The notes beneath the pieces are model-generated. The model was not told the DNA's origin, did not search any database, and was given only the letters and a program-made list of their open reading frames with translations. This document shows, piece after piece, positions 11,701-24,662 of a stretch of 64,000 bases of DNA. How positions within the stretch are numbered: position 1 is the stretch's first letter; every line of letters starts with the position of its first letter. Made by a program: the position numbers and the translations under genes. This DNA comes from Dicaeum eximium (taxonomy: Eukaryota; Chordata; Aves; Passeriformes; Dicaeidae), in contig VWZP01008105.1 of NCBI GenBank assembly GCA_013396995.1, positions 1 to 64,000 on the forward strand, given 5' to 3'.

Positions 11701-14700
11701 TGAGAAAACTGAAGTAACTGCTCCTGGATTGAATTTTGGTGTCTCATTCTGTTTCTGTTATAAAAGAGAAGGGTGAGCACTGACTTTGTTAGTCCTGTGT
11801 GTTGCTCCATGAGGTAGCACAGATGGGTAGAAAGCCCTGCAGCAGAATTAGAATGGTCTGTAAAGGATGGAAGCTCTATTCAGACAGATCCATCTCCAGG
11901 CTGAGTGTGATGTCTATGTACATGTATATTGATCTTTATGAATCTACCATTGAGCTTGTATTGACAGAGGGTCAAATTCTCAGTTGATTTATAATGAAGT
12001 GTGATTCCAATAATTTCAGCTACCCCCTGGCATATCTGCATTTCTCTCACAGCTGTTAATATCTTAGTCCTTTGGGAACAGACTTGCTTACTCTATTGGC
12101 ATTGAAAAACAATCCTTGTCCTTGATGTTAGCTCTGTTTCACCTGGAGTGAAGCAGTGGGATTTGCAGGCTAGTATACAGCGTGTTCCCAGAAATGCATA
12201 TGCACAGTGAATGTGTGTGTTTAAGGCTCACAGAGCTCTCTCAAAAAACTTCTACTAGTGAACCTCACATGATCAATACTTGCCTCTCTTCTAGGTTTTC
12301 ACATTAGGCAGAGTGGTAGTAAGAGATATTTTTAGCAAGTTTGAATAAATAGAGCTTGTTTCTGTTTTCACGGTTTGGGTTTTATCTCAGAAGACTTGTG
12401 CATGAGACTTGAGATTGTCCAGCAGATAAGTGAGAATTCCTTTCTCCAGAGTTCTTTCATGTTTGCTCCTCCAGTGGTTGCACAGCCAGAGTCACCATCT
12501 GGTTGAGGCACGTGCACAGAGCTCAGTTTCCCCTTGGGCAGTTCTTTAAGGCCACCTATGTGCTGCGGGACCGGCGACCTCCTGGGGCTGCTCACTCCTG
12601 GTCCCCTGTGCACCTCCCAGCAGGGTGGCAGGGGGCTCTGCCCACTGTGGGGAAGACAGCCAAAGGGCAGCTCTGACATTTCCCTCTGCTTCTTTTTTCC
12701 TTGATGGAGAAAGCAGAGCGTTCATGAGTCAGTTCCTTAGTGTTGCCAATCTCTGTCACTCATAAGTCGTAAATTGGGCATGCAAAATCATGCCATTTGG
12801 GGCTTTTAGGGCTGTTGTGTTTTTTAACTCTGTATCTTTTGCCTCCTAGGTTGCAGGAGCTTAGGGTGTCCTTTTTTAGAACCTTCTTTTGTAGTTCCCA
12901 GTTTAAGCAGGTAGCAGTTCCATGTTCAGCAGCAGTCTCAGCCAGACTGCATCTTCAAATATAAGGCAACGAATTGGGATATATTCATAGGTTGGACTAT
13001 GGGCTTTCCTCATCCACTGTTTAATCTATTGAAATGTTTTCATTTATAAGAAACCAATAAACATTATAGAAAGACATCCTGAGCAGAGTTTATGAGGTCT
13101 CTTGTATATTACAGTAAGCCAGAATTTCAAATACACCAGAAAACCTTATTCACTGACTTAAATTGCATTAGAATTGCCATTTTGCCATTCTGCTACTATG
13201 AATCGTTAGGCTCCAGCAATGTAATGCTCGTTAGATCATCCAGTTCAGCTCCAATCCCTGTCAGATTGTTCACTACAAATATTTTCCTCATAGGTCTTGC
13301 ATTCAGTTTACTACACTGTAGACTTTCCACTGCTTCCCTTGGAAAAGAGTGGATCAAGAATACTAGGAAACATCAAATCACATTGAATGTGTAATTCCAG
13401 ATTGTAAACAAACAAAGCTAAAAATAATTTCAGGACCATGTACAGTGGAAACCTTCAACTTCCAAAAAAGCTACCAAACAGCTACTCTGAGGGAGCCCTT
13501 TCGTGTCTTTGTATAGTTGTAGTTTGTCCTTTGTCAGATATTTTTCTTTAAAATATAAGGTAAGAATGAATGTGTTAGAAGCTCAGAACAGTGGTTTCTC
13601 TTGGAGAGATAGAAAATGAAGCAGACTTGTGGTTCTGGTGCTTGTTTATGTGTCATCCTCCCTTAATGGTACATAATTATAAGCAGAATTAAATGATAGA
13701 TATCTGCTGTGCTGAATTCCACTGTTCTGATTTAGTTACACTAAGCATGGAGGTTTTGGGTCTGATTTTTAGAACTGTCAGGCGCCAAATGGCATGCTTC
13801 ACATTAGCCTGCAGTTCTGTACCTAATTTGCATTCAGTTATGCAAATTAAACATTTGACTTGAGTAATCACACACAAATCAGCATGTCTGATCATTTGCA
13901 CACATGCTTATTCACTTCATTTGCTCAAATAAAATATATACTCAAACTAAGTAGACAGCTTACTCTGTAACCATTTTAGTAAGCAGCTTCAGAATTTCTG
14001 AGGCTGATAATGTTGTTTCTTAATAGGGCAGCTGCAAGCAGTTAATAGTATAGGCATCTTTTAATAAAACTTCCCTTGTGCATTTTTGCATGCCTTTAGA
14101 ATCTGTTAGTGATGGACATTGGGTTGCCTGAATACATGGAAAGTTTATTAAAGCTGACCTTCAGTTGTATTTTTGTCTGTTGGTATGCTGAAAGCAAGTA
14201 GGAGAAAATAACCTTGAGGACTAGTTAGGACATAACCTGGTTTGGGCAGCTTAAGCAAGAAGTGCATCTACACATGTGCTAGATAGAAATGTGCAAATTT
14301 AGCCTTTTCCTGCAGTGAAAGAAGCAAAAAATAAAATTACCTATCTACCCAAATATTCATTCTGTCAGTAGCATTCCACTGTTCCAAGAAGTTGCAATAG
14401 CATGGATGGCTATCTGATGAAAGAATATCAGCTTTTGAAAGAAATGTGAAATTATTTAGCAAATGAAGCGGAAAGTGGGGTTTCAAAATATTTCAAATAC
14501 ATTCAGTTCTTGAGGGAAAAATGGCTGTTGGCACAGGCACAGAAAACTGCCTTGATACACTAATGCTCAACAAATCTATGAAAAATGCATTTGATAAGCA
14601 AGGTCTTTTGAAATTAAGTTGGTTTTCTTATTTCTTTGTATACAAAATTGGAATATTACCAGTTCTTGTAAATTAGATAAATAAGCATTTTAGGAATTAA

Positions 14701-16526
14701 TCATAAAAAAAGATTCAAAGAAAATAATATTGTTCCTCTGAGATTGCTGTAGGACTCCCTGCAGGGTGGTGCAGTACCAAAGCTGCCTGCCTGCATGGTG
14801 AGCTCTGAAGGCTGTTTGCCATGTCTTGTACTGCATCCAGAACTGATCAGGTAGGTGAGGAAGGGACACACAAACTGAAGGGATCTCTGTACTGAATTAC
14901 AGAAATATAAACTGTCTCTCAAATCATAATGGTGCACAGATCTCTGCTTTTGTGTACGCACTAGGATTCTTTGGGGCATATTCATTGAGCCTTTGGTACC
15001 CAAGGAAATGCACTCTCAGAAGCATCAGCTCTTCGGCATCATCGTGAGCCAGATGTCACTAATTAATACATCTGCATCCCTCTTTGTCAGGTACATTAAG
15101 TCCACGGTGGTCAAGGTGGCCTGATTCCTGCCAAAGTAACTCATGGTCAGGAGAGGAGCTGCTGATGCCTATGTAAGGCAACTTTACTTAAAAATGGACT
15201 CCTGCCCCAAAGGTCCGAGGTGGTCGTGGCAGGGACAGACAGTCCTAGGAGCAGTGCTATCAACCCACCTTCTGCCCATGCCCTGCCACACACCTGCACA
15301 GACAGCTGCAGGGAGCATCTGGAAGACCTCAGGTGATTAAAAAAAAATATGGTGCATAAAGTAAACCTGCAAGGCAGTTTTGTTTGGCAGTCATGCAGAC
15401 CCTGAGCGTGGCTTGACTTTGGGGGAGGCTGGGAAGCTGCTGGGCCAGAGGCAGGCCCTGTGACCTCAGACTAAACAGCCGCTTTGCAAACAATGGGGGT
15501 GAGAGATAAGTTTTGCTTTGTTTTGGTCTCCATATTAATTGTGATTAAAAATAGAGCCCTCAGCAGTGGCAGAAAGCAAAACAAGCGTGACATTGTTAGC
15601 TTTATCAGGAGAAACAGGGAGCATGAAGGATGAAAATATGAGGCAAGAAGAGAGACCAAGGACTGTGTCAGTCTGGACCACCCTCTCCCCTCGGCTCAAT
15701 TTACCTGCTCATTTTTAGTGCAGAACAATAACACATCTTTCTCTATGCTTTGTGCTTAAAAGAAAGTTTTAACCTGTCAGTGGTTCATGCCTGGAGATGG
15801 CAATCCTGCTCTTAGTTCATCCATTCCCTGCCTCCAGTTCAGGATTACACAACTACAACTAAGTAATTTGGTGTTCTCAAGACTTTAGCACTGGAAGTAA
15901 AATCTCAGCCCCACTGGGATTTCCAGTAACAACACATCCATCAGTTTCAACAGATTTCACCCAAGGGAAATAACATCCCAGCTTGTTCTGAAAGTCTTGG
16001 CTGAGTTGATCTCTAAAAGTTGAAGACTGCAACACCATAGCCTCAGAACTGTGTAGGGGGATGCTTCTGACATATCAGTGCTTACATTTTCTAGTGGTTT
16101 GTTTGCTGTATGGATGAATTTGGGCTTAGTGATGAGAAAGGAGTTTGGAAGCTTCATTTGAAACAGTATGGGGTAGAAATATCCAGAAACAGATCCCATC
16201 AGCATTCATTAATGTTTGTTTTATTACACCAGCAGCCAATGATACCTAATCCATGAAAGCTCCATTTTTGTGGCTGTGGCTGTTATATGAACATAACTAT
16301 AACAAATGACATTTGCAGACCAAAAGACATGAGATCTTAAAAAACATTTTGTATTCCTTCCCAATGTATTTCTTAAGTGCTCGTCCCCAAAAAAGAGCAG
16401 CTTGAGATGAACAGAGGGAATGAAAAAAAAAGTGCAGTTTTACATTTCATTACATAAACAACACAGATTTGAAGTCTGGACTGGCTGAGACCAAAAGTTT
16501 GTCTGATTCTGTATGTGATCACTCCT
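8746..16526. other. Intronic sequence, mostly featureless
   Basis: Unique-looking sequence. Noted inside it are a T16 run at about 11337-11352 and an inverted octamer pair at 13824-13849. No exon or transposon recognised. Confidence 0.6.
13824..13849. promoter_or_regulatory. Inverted pair of POU octamer motifs
   Basis: taatttgcat (13824-13833) and its exact reverse complement atgcaaatta (13840-13849) flank a 6-nt spacer. Each arm contains the full octamer ATGCAAAT. Such sites bind POU-domain factors in vertebrates. Function here is inferred only from the motif. Confidence 0.35.
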
Positions 16527-16585
16527 ATTATTATGAGCAGATAAGCAAACTTATTATGGTCATTATTATGAGCAGATAAGCAAAC
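16527..16585 (+). repeat. Partial tandem duplication, 35-bp period
   Basis: A 24-bp block beginning attattatgagcagataag occurs at 16527-16550 and again at 16562-16585. Each copy carries a GATA-type motif AGATAA. Confidence 0.9.
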
Positions 16586-16680
16586 ACTAGGCTTCCCCAC
16601 AATTCTCTCCCAGCCTCCAACCATCTTCAGCTAAGCATCAATAAATGGAGTATTTGCATTCAATAATTTAAATAAATTTT

Positions 16681-16941
16681 TGTCAATTAATTTATCCAGT
16701 TGCTTTCTGAACCCATTTAAACTTACGGCATGAATGACATCCTGCTAAAAAGAGTTCTGTAGTTGTATCTCACATCAGGACCTCCTTGTCTGCTTTTACC
16801 TTGCCATGTGCTCATTTCTCTCTCAAATTTTCCTTTCCCGGCCTGAAAAAATCTTAGTCTATTTAACTTCTTCCTCTATGGATGGTGGTATTTTTTTCCT
16901 TTGACAGTCTTTTTTGCTCTTCTCTGTATATTTTTCTTTCT

Positions 16942-16982
<41 letters not shown>

Positions 16983-17720
16983 TGATGGGAGTGGTTTTAG
17001 ACACTGCCAGCATGATGCCTTTGCTTTGCTCTCTGTTCTTTTGCTGGCATTTAGCTTGCTGCCTGAGCACTTGCATTTCTGAGCACTCAGATGGTGTTAT
17101 AGCACAGTCTATTCTGACCTTGGGATCGCATTCCCAAGGGCTGAGTTTAGATCCCATCACTGTAGGCAGAGTAAGGACTGTTTTGTATGTGCTGGATTTT
17201 ATACTTGTCTATATTGAACTCCATCTGCTCTTCTGTCACCTAGATGCTGGTAATCTTCTTTGCCTGTGAGTTTTTTCACTCATAATTTGCTCTCACCCTT
17301 CTGTTCTACCTTTCAAGCAATGTGAAGAGCTTCCTTCTTATCCACAACAGCCTAATTTCTTTAAGCATCTCTAGTAAGTGATCTTGTTGAGTGCCTTTGG
17401 GCACAAGCTTTCCAGTTAAGCTATGTCAGATGAATACCTCTTGTTCACATGCTTGTTATCTACTTCAAAATCCTTACTGGAGTTGTGAAGTACAATTTTC
17501 CTTTGCCAAAGCTGAGCTGGACCTCTTATGTATATCTTATTTATCCCAGTGTCACCGAAAGCTGTTCTTTAAAAATTTTTTTATATATACATTTTGCCTG
17601 GTATAAGCATTTTCTCTTGAACCTTTTTAAAAATGATGCCATATTTGCCACTTTCCAGTGTTCTGATGCCAAGATCATTTTCAGCCAACAGCTGCACATT
17701 ATAGTTAGCAGTTCAGCTAA
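16681..17720 (-). mobile_element. Old, degraded CR1-type LINE relic (about 1 kb, RT region)
   Basis: On the + strand the order of diagnostic blocks matches the antisense of an old amniote CR1: gctttctgaacccatttaaa; aatcttagtctatttaactt; the T-run followed by gatggga; a block ending tttagatcccatcact near 17150; attgaactccatctgctctt; cttgttcacatgcttgttat; acattttgcctggtataagc; gaacctttttaaaaatgatg; and ctttccagtgttctgatgcc. Spacing is roughly preserved, with indels and one expanded poly-T. No coding capacity remains. It is much more diverged than the other CR1 copies and belongs to an earlier wave of insertion. Confidence 0.82.
16945..16981 (+). repeat. 37-nt poly-T run inside the old CR1
   Basis: An uninterrupted T homopolymer from 16945 to 16981, located where related CR1 copies have a short T stretch before GAGATGGGG. 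Long homopolymers are error-prone in sequencing, so the exact length may vary. Confidence 0.9.
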
Positions 17721-20700
17721 ATAAAGATTGAAGCAGAGAAAATAGTAGTATTTTTTTTTAAATTTATTTTTAGTTTCCTGGAAAAGAGTTTAGTTTTGCA
17801 AGTTTCTGAATGACCTGGCATTTTAGTTTGCTGCTAATGTCAACCCATAACATTTAGTTATTATCAGCTAGTTTATCTTTTCATTATTTGACAAATATTG
17901 TGATAAAGGACACTCAGCCAGTCAGAGTACAGAAGCTGACCTGTGCTGCAAGCACTGGGAAACCAAAAATGAAATGACAAACACAAAAAACTAACAGTCA
18001 TCTAGAAACAAAGTGAAATAGGACTCATATATAACAGAAAACTTGAAAAGAGGCAAAATAAAGCAGTCAATTTTATTTTGAGTTGTTCTCAATATTTTTC
18101 CATTTCAAAGGGGTTGCTGTTCTCAGTGAAAACCCAGCTTTGCTGTAAATGTTTCTAGCACTGTTAGAACTGAGCTTGGAGGAAAGCAGCTTGTTCAGCA
18201 GTATCTGTTACTCATCAGGGATGTTGTATATTTAAACTGACGCAGGACTGTGGTACAGAGGCTGGAAACATTAAATAACGTGCGAGTTTGTGTTTCCTTG
18301 TGAACATAATTGCCTGACCTCTACAGCAGATGCAATTTGCCAAGATTTTCTTAACAAAGGCAGTGACCTTAGTTTACTACATAGTATGAATGTGTTCAAG
18401 CTTTGGCACTGGTGTATACCGCATTCCCTTTCTTTCCTTTGCAGTTTTCCCTATTGTTCAACTCCCTGTATCTACTTGAGGCCCAAAAGAACCAGCACAA
18501 ACTACCTGCTCCAGCACACGTATTGATTAGGCTGGTATTGAATTACAGTTCCTCATTTGAAGAAGTTTTGTCAATGTGCAGTCCTGCGGAGCGTTGTTTA
18601 TGAAATAAGGCTGCTACAAGGTCAGAGGACTAGCAACCCCGTGGGATGGTAAATGGCATTGCAAACTATATACTGTTAATTATTTAACATGTCTTCAGAT
18701 GAGTGATTTGAACTGAACTGTCTCATCTTTCACAGCTAAATACTGAAGATGACTCAAAAGCTTTTATAGCCTAAATCATCCAGGGTAATTTACCTCTGAA
18801 AACTGAGATGGTAAAGGAACAGAAAAAGAAAGCTGGATCTCTTACAGATTTGAATTATTGTCCCTTTGCATTCCTTCTTTTTACCAACCGCAACACACCC
18901 AGTTCCTTCTTCTGTGTTCTATAACATCCCCACCAGGCAAAAGCATTAGATGTCAGCTGGGTCACTTTGTACCTGTGCCAGCCTCTGGTGAACAAATATG
19001 TGTGGGTTCAACCAGCACCTCCCTTATCTAATGGATGTTCTCTTCCCAGCCACTAATTTTCATGAAGTCTGTAAGAGTTTTGCTTTGCTGAGACTCCTGC
19101 CAGTCTGTCAAATCTGGCTGGAATGCACTCAGTGTTGGCAGGGAGAGGAGGAAAATGCAAAGACCCTCAGTAACCAAAATTCCAATGGCACGGTGCTCTT
19201 TTATGTTTATTGTCTCTGGAAATCAAATGTCCCCTGTGTCAACCACCCAGACAAAACCATGCTATTTGAATATAACCTTCTATTTAAAAGTAGATCATAA
19301 TATGGGTGCATTCTGCAAAACCTCACTAATGACAAGCTACTTTACATATAAACTGCCCCTTAAAGCTCCGCAATAGAGAGAAAAAAAGATCCTTACTCCT
19401 TTGCTTCATTTTCTCTTTCTTCTTTAGCTCACCTACATCTTGCTGATGAAGGACAGATTGAGTTCTGTCCTCCACTATTCTTCAGACTAAATCATACACT
19501 GTTGATCTTCCCCCCTCATTTTCTGAGATGGGTCATTCCCTTCTTTTTTTTTGTTCTTAATATTGTTCCTTTTCCTTCCATGTCCAACTTTGCCATCATC
19601 TCCTCTTTTCTCTCTGCTCTTCTACCCTGTCATGTTTCCTTCTCATCCTTATCTCCCTGCCTCATAATTTACTCTTTTATTCTCTGTCCCCTGATCCTTT
19701 TTGCTATCTTCTACTTGAATTGCACTATGCCTGCATGAACTCGTGCCTTCTAAAATGCATTTTGGTCAAAAAGGGGAGTTGAGGCTGGCAGAACTGCTTG
19801 AGTGGGCACCATATTAACTCAGGTTCAAGTTTTCCAGTGAAGTTTAAACAGCTGCTCAGCTTTGACACTTAATCCCCATTAATTTTGAGTAGGATTAAGG
19901 GGTCTAAATCCCTCTGAGCCTGTGGTCCCAGGTCAGCAACATTATCCATCCCACATTGCAGCACCTTAAAAAGACCCTCACAAAGCTTATGCTATAAATG
20001 GCAGAAGTGGCCAATATATGTGGCCATTTTTTGCTGTGCTTACACCACCTCACCTGCTTCCTAATTAAATTGCAGTTGTGCTGATTGGTGGGGATGTACA
20101 CGTGTCTGAAACCATGATAAAAAGCTGCTGGGGGAAGAAGCTGAGAAGGGAAAAGGTCAAAGAAATATGGAAACCTGGACACTGTGGGGATGTAAGACTG
20201 CCAGTTTGTGGATTGCCTGATTTCAGCAGGTTCTCAGGAGAATTATGTCTCTGTGCACATCCTTCTCCCTTTTCCTCTCTCCAACATTACAACAAGGAGA
20301 ACTGAAGGAAACTGTGAGTAGTAAGGCAGATTTTCCAGTTCCCTTTGTCGGAATGACCCACTTAGCAGATGATACAATCAGGGTATTTGCTCTTTTTTGC
20401 TGCTTCCAGTAAGGGATGTTCAAAAGCAAAATGCCCATTCATTGGGATGCCCAGTGTCCAAATTGTCTTGCACAAAGGAGCTAATCTTGTCCTCAGCAAT
20501 CCTATTTGTTCAGGTGCAGAACAAGTGTCTGCAGTAGCTACCAATCTAAATACAGATATGGGGCCTAAAAAGAAAAAAAAAGGAAATTAAAAAAAAAAAT
20601 TAAAAGAAAGAAAGAAGACCATTTCAGACAAGCCATAGTGAGCCCAAGCAAATTTCAAATAAATTAATTGTGGAACAACACAATGTATGATTTTGGCAAC

Positions 20701-21555
20701 CTAAAATGGAACATATTCCTTATAAAATGGGCACACTGTGCAGCTCTCTGACATTTCCAAATGAAACAATAGGACCACTAGAATGGAAAGTCTGCAGGAA
20801 CAGCAGACAAGGAAAGGAAGTTTAGGTTGAACAAAGGTTTTGTTCATTTTTACAGCCCCTAGAGGAGAGTAGTGCTGTACAGAAGCTGTTAATGATGGGC
20901 TGGATTGGATGGCTGAAACCAGTGCCAAGATCTAAATGTGTTTTTACTCCAAACTCCTCCCCATCTGTCCAGATACCCTGCAGAATTTCCAGCTGGTATG
21001 AACCCCATGGGCTTCTGGATCAGCACGAAAAGAAAGGGTGGGGGGCAATCCTATCTGTAGGTTGCACATCACCTTCTTGCTTGATAAATGCAATTCACTT
21101 GCATGAAATAGCAAACCATTAAGCTTTGTCTGACAAACTTGCAAGTTGACCTAAAGTCTTGGGTTGTAGGAAGGAACTGTGCTGTGCTGAGGACTTGCTC
21201 AGGTAACTATGGCAACTCTGCTTCTCTGTTAAGCTTTGAAAGAATTGTCCTTAAGTGAAAACAGCTCCAGCCTACCATTGCTGTTTAATAAATAATCTGC
21301 CAGTGGAGGAGGATTCAGGTTCAGAGAAGCTGTGCTTCCTTTCAACTAGGCTGGAAAATAGAAAAGTAAAATTCAGCAAAGCCTTTTTCAGAATTTCCAT
21401 GACATGCCTTTGTTCCCTGGGCATGTAAACAAATCCCTCACACACTCCCGGGGCTCGTCAGAGAGGTACAGGCTTTGGGACCTGCTCCTCACAGCAGGTA
21501 AATGCAGAATTAGAGCTCATGAACTGCTTTTGCTCGTAATCTCCCTGCTGTACTT
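17721..21555. other. Intronic sequence, no gene seen
   Basis: Includes an A-rich stretch at about 20567-20617 and a pyrimidine-rich area near 19380-19680. No exon, RNA gene or transposon recognised. Confidence 0.6.
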
Positions 21556-22196
21556 TGTCTTGGTTTAAAAAGACAGGTGTCTGCTAAGGAAGAAAAAACA
21601 CAAACCCCCTCCCTCCAAATCACCACAATTTTTTGAAATTAAAACGCTCTCAGGCAAAAAAATATGGGGATAGGAATAACAGTTTTTACTAGGAAAAACA
21701 ACTAAAGGAAACAAAGGTACTAGTACCAGCAAACAACAAAAGAAACAAACAAACAAACAAAAACCTTGACAGAGTCAAGATATGACCTGCCACCCTGGGG
21801 CAGGGTGTGGATAACAGTCCAGTTGAGCAGTGGCTGCAGTTCTCTTAGAGTGGGAGCCACGGCTCTGTCAAAACAACAGTCCAGCAGAGAAGAGTGTAGG
21901 CAGATGGGTCTGGTTTTCCTCTGGAGATCCAGTGGAGAATCCAGGCTGTCTTCGTTTCTAAAAGTGTCTCTTTTTATCCCAGTAGAAATGCTTGGCCCCC
22001 TCCCCCTGGGCAGACCACCTCACAATGGGAATAATGTAATCTTATCAGTCATGTGGAGGCACCCAATGGCCCATTAACAAAAAATGTCTTCCCAGGGGAG
22101 GTATTGTTTGTGAAGAGATAAGGGAAACCTGCCCAGATAACAACCCCATCTTTATCAGATGGCAAATAGAATATCTTATTTTAACAATCCAGGACA
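21556..22196. mobile_element. Solo LTR of an endogenous retrovirus
   Basis: A 641-bp element with TG...CA ends and matching terminal inverted bases (tgtcttgg at 21556, ccaggaca at its end). The body resembles an LTR I associate with songbird genomes: acaggtgtctgctaaggaag, aacgctctcaggcaaaaaaa, tggggataggaataacag, tccagtggagaatccaggct, gaaatgcttggccccctccc, caatggcccattaaca. No gag, pol or env remnants and no second LTR flank it, so it is a recombination-derived solo LTR. A TATA-like ggataaaaag on the - strand near 21975 hints that transcription ran to the left, but orientation is unsettled. Flanks share only actt at the edges, so the target duplication is unclear. An internal AAAC repeat lies at 21731-21764. 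Confidence 0.75.
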
Positions 22197-24561
22197 CTTA
22201 AAGTAATTTCTAAGCTATATGTCATCATTTTAGATCTACATGAGCAAAATGAGATGTTTCTTTGTATTAGGCAGTGAGAGAAAGAAAAGGAGAGAAATCT
22301 TTAGAAATTTTTCATTCAAGACCGTCAGGGGAGATTCAACCTGTGTAGTTCTGTGATATGTCGAAGTGCATCAGGGTCAGAAAATAACACTGCACAGTTC
22401 CTGAGTGGGAATGATGTTTACAGGCTTTTCTTTTACAAGTTTGGATTCTGCCAGGGACATTACATGAGAACTTACAATTTGTTCTTTATAACTAAGAGCC
22501 GTTTTGAATAGCAGCCAGGCAGTCCAGGCCAGGTTCTTCTTTTAGGCTCTCATGCAGCAAGGATGGGCTTTAGGGTCTGTTACAAGTTTTCTGTTGGCTT
22601 CAGTCAGCGTTGGGTCACTTGGGCATCTCAGAGGCATAAAGGTGGGACATCTTGGTCAGCACCAGACTCACTTCTCCTGCCTGTCCCTGCAGTAGGGTGA
22701 AGGAGGAATGGCCAAAGCAGCACAGCTTTCTCCTGCTGCTCAGGCATGTCCATGAATTTTGAAGCCTGAGGTGTCTCTGTTCCAGCACACATTTTGTACT
22801 TGGCTGTGTGACCTCTTCTTTGTGAGACGGGGTGGGCAGCACGATGTATCCAGAAGTGTTGTCAGATAAATAGAAGAAAGCTTCTGGGGCCAGCTGAGCG
22901 ACTTCCACAGAGAGGGTCTTACAGGTCTTACAGATACCTGACAGGAGCTAAGGTACCTTTCAGATCTAAGCATTGTAAAACCTGTCCAGTCCCCTGACCA
23001 GCTAGGAGAGCTCTCACCCCACCTGTGACCTCCCTTCCCTCTGTCCATGGGCATGCCCTCTGCAAGGAAGGCAAAGGCACTGAGGGCCACAGTGTGCCCT
23101 TTCCTCCCTCCCTGCCCTCTCACTCCCATCCAAGTTTGCCTGCCAATATCTACTGGTCTCTGCCAGCATAAACAGTGGCAGAGGGCCACAGGGACTGCAA
23201 TTCCACTTATGAGGAGAGGAACAATAAGAGATCAGTTTGGTCCAGAAAACATATGGAAGTGGACAAAATAGAGGCATGACAAAAGCAAAGAGAAGATCTA
23301 CCTAAATTGTTCCTGTAAGACATCTCCAAAATACTGCATAACCATGGTAGGGTCACCTCTGCCTTGCCCAGCTCCATAGCCTGGTGGGAGGACAGCAGTT
23401 CAGACCCTTTGAGCATGGTCCCACAAGGATGCAGGGTCCAGTGTCATCAAGGAGAAGCACATGCCTCAGCTTTGTCCATTGGCCGTCAAGATAATGAAGC
23501 CATTGGCAGCACCAGGCAGGAACAGGACCTGGTCACCACCTCAGGACAAGGCAGGAGAAATGCCATGGACAATGCCAGGATGAGTGGGATGACTGAGGAA
23601 ATGAAAGGAATTGTGTTCCCTTCTGAAACCTCCAAATTTGGAAGATGCCTTCCGCCGTGTCATATTGCTGTTTTCTCAGGATTTGCTGGTTCCTGAGCTG
23701 AAGTTAAGGCTTGCAGGCTCATAGACACTCTCTGGTTATTGTCTATGAGACCAAGACATGAAGTCATTAAAAATAACTCCTCTTACCACTACCCAAATAA
23801 CTCAGTAGGGTTGAGTGACTGTAACCCAGTTTGACCTTTTGTCATTCCAAGTACTGCTATTGTGAGGCTGCAGTTTCATGATTTGTGGGGAGCAAATTCC
23901 CCTCCAAACAAAGGCGAAACCAGAGCCAGGGTGTTGTGCACATCTCTGGGAGAGCAGAGTGGAGTGGCCAAGCCCAAGCTCTCTCTGAGCTGAGGCAGCC
24001 CCAAAATCTCCGTGTTTCTGGAGAGGGCCTGTCACAGGGTATGGCTGAGGACCTTCCATACTCCTCTGGAATGAAGGTTTATCACTGCATTCTATCAAGA
24101 TTTGCACAAAGTGTGCCTTTGTAGGTGAGATAAAGTTTCCACTCCTGACTGAAAAAAGGAGGGGGGAGGAAAGGGAGACAAGCTCAGAGCCTAAGAATCC
24201 TAACACTGAGATGTCTTAATTAAAGGTAAACTTTTCCTTTAGGGCAGCTGTGGTTAGAGCAGCAGGCAGAGACCTGACAGCACAGGCTAAATAGAGAGGA
24301 AAAAAAGACTCTTTCTTTTTTTCTTATTTTTTCTTTTTTCCCCAAACATTCACTTTGGCCACAGTCTGAAATAGCTTTGAAACTGCAGACACCTTCATGT
24401 AAATGTTCTTAATAAAGGGGAAAAAAATGTCTGTTGCAGGACATTTGTAATCCTTCTGATTTAGATGTTTTAATAATGTGCGAGTTTATCTTGGAGGATG
24501 GAGGCTGACCTGGAATTAATGTCTCTGCCAATGTAAGGCTAAAAGCTCAGACAGAAGACTT

Positions 24562-24662
24562 AAATATAGTAATATAATATGTGTCTGTATGTGTGTATGT
24601 GTATATATATATATACACACACATATATAGAGAGACATATATATGCATGTGCTATATAAACA
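24562..24662. repeat. TA/TG/CA microsatellite
   Basis: A compound dinucleotide repeat: gtgtgtatgtgtatatatat, then acacacacatatatag, then tatatatgcatgtg. Likely polymorphic. Confidence 0.9.

Noticed and set aside
21556..22196. Full endogenous provirus around the LTR
   Set aside because: Neither side shows retroviral coding remnants or a second LTR within the neighbouring kilobases.
22740..23189. 149-codon - strand frame
   Set aside because: Sits in a locally GC-richer stretch where stops are rarer; overlapping frames on both strands are equally open and none shows a domain.
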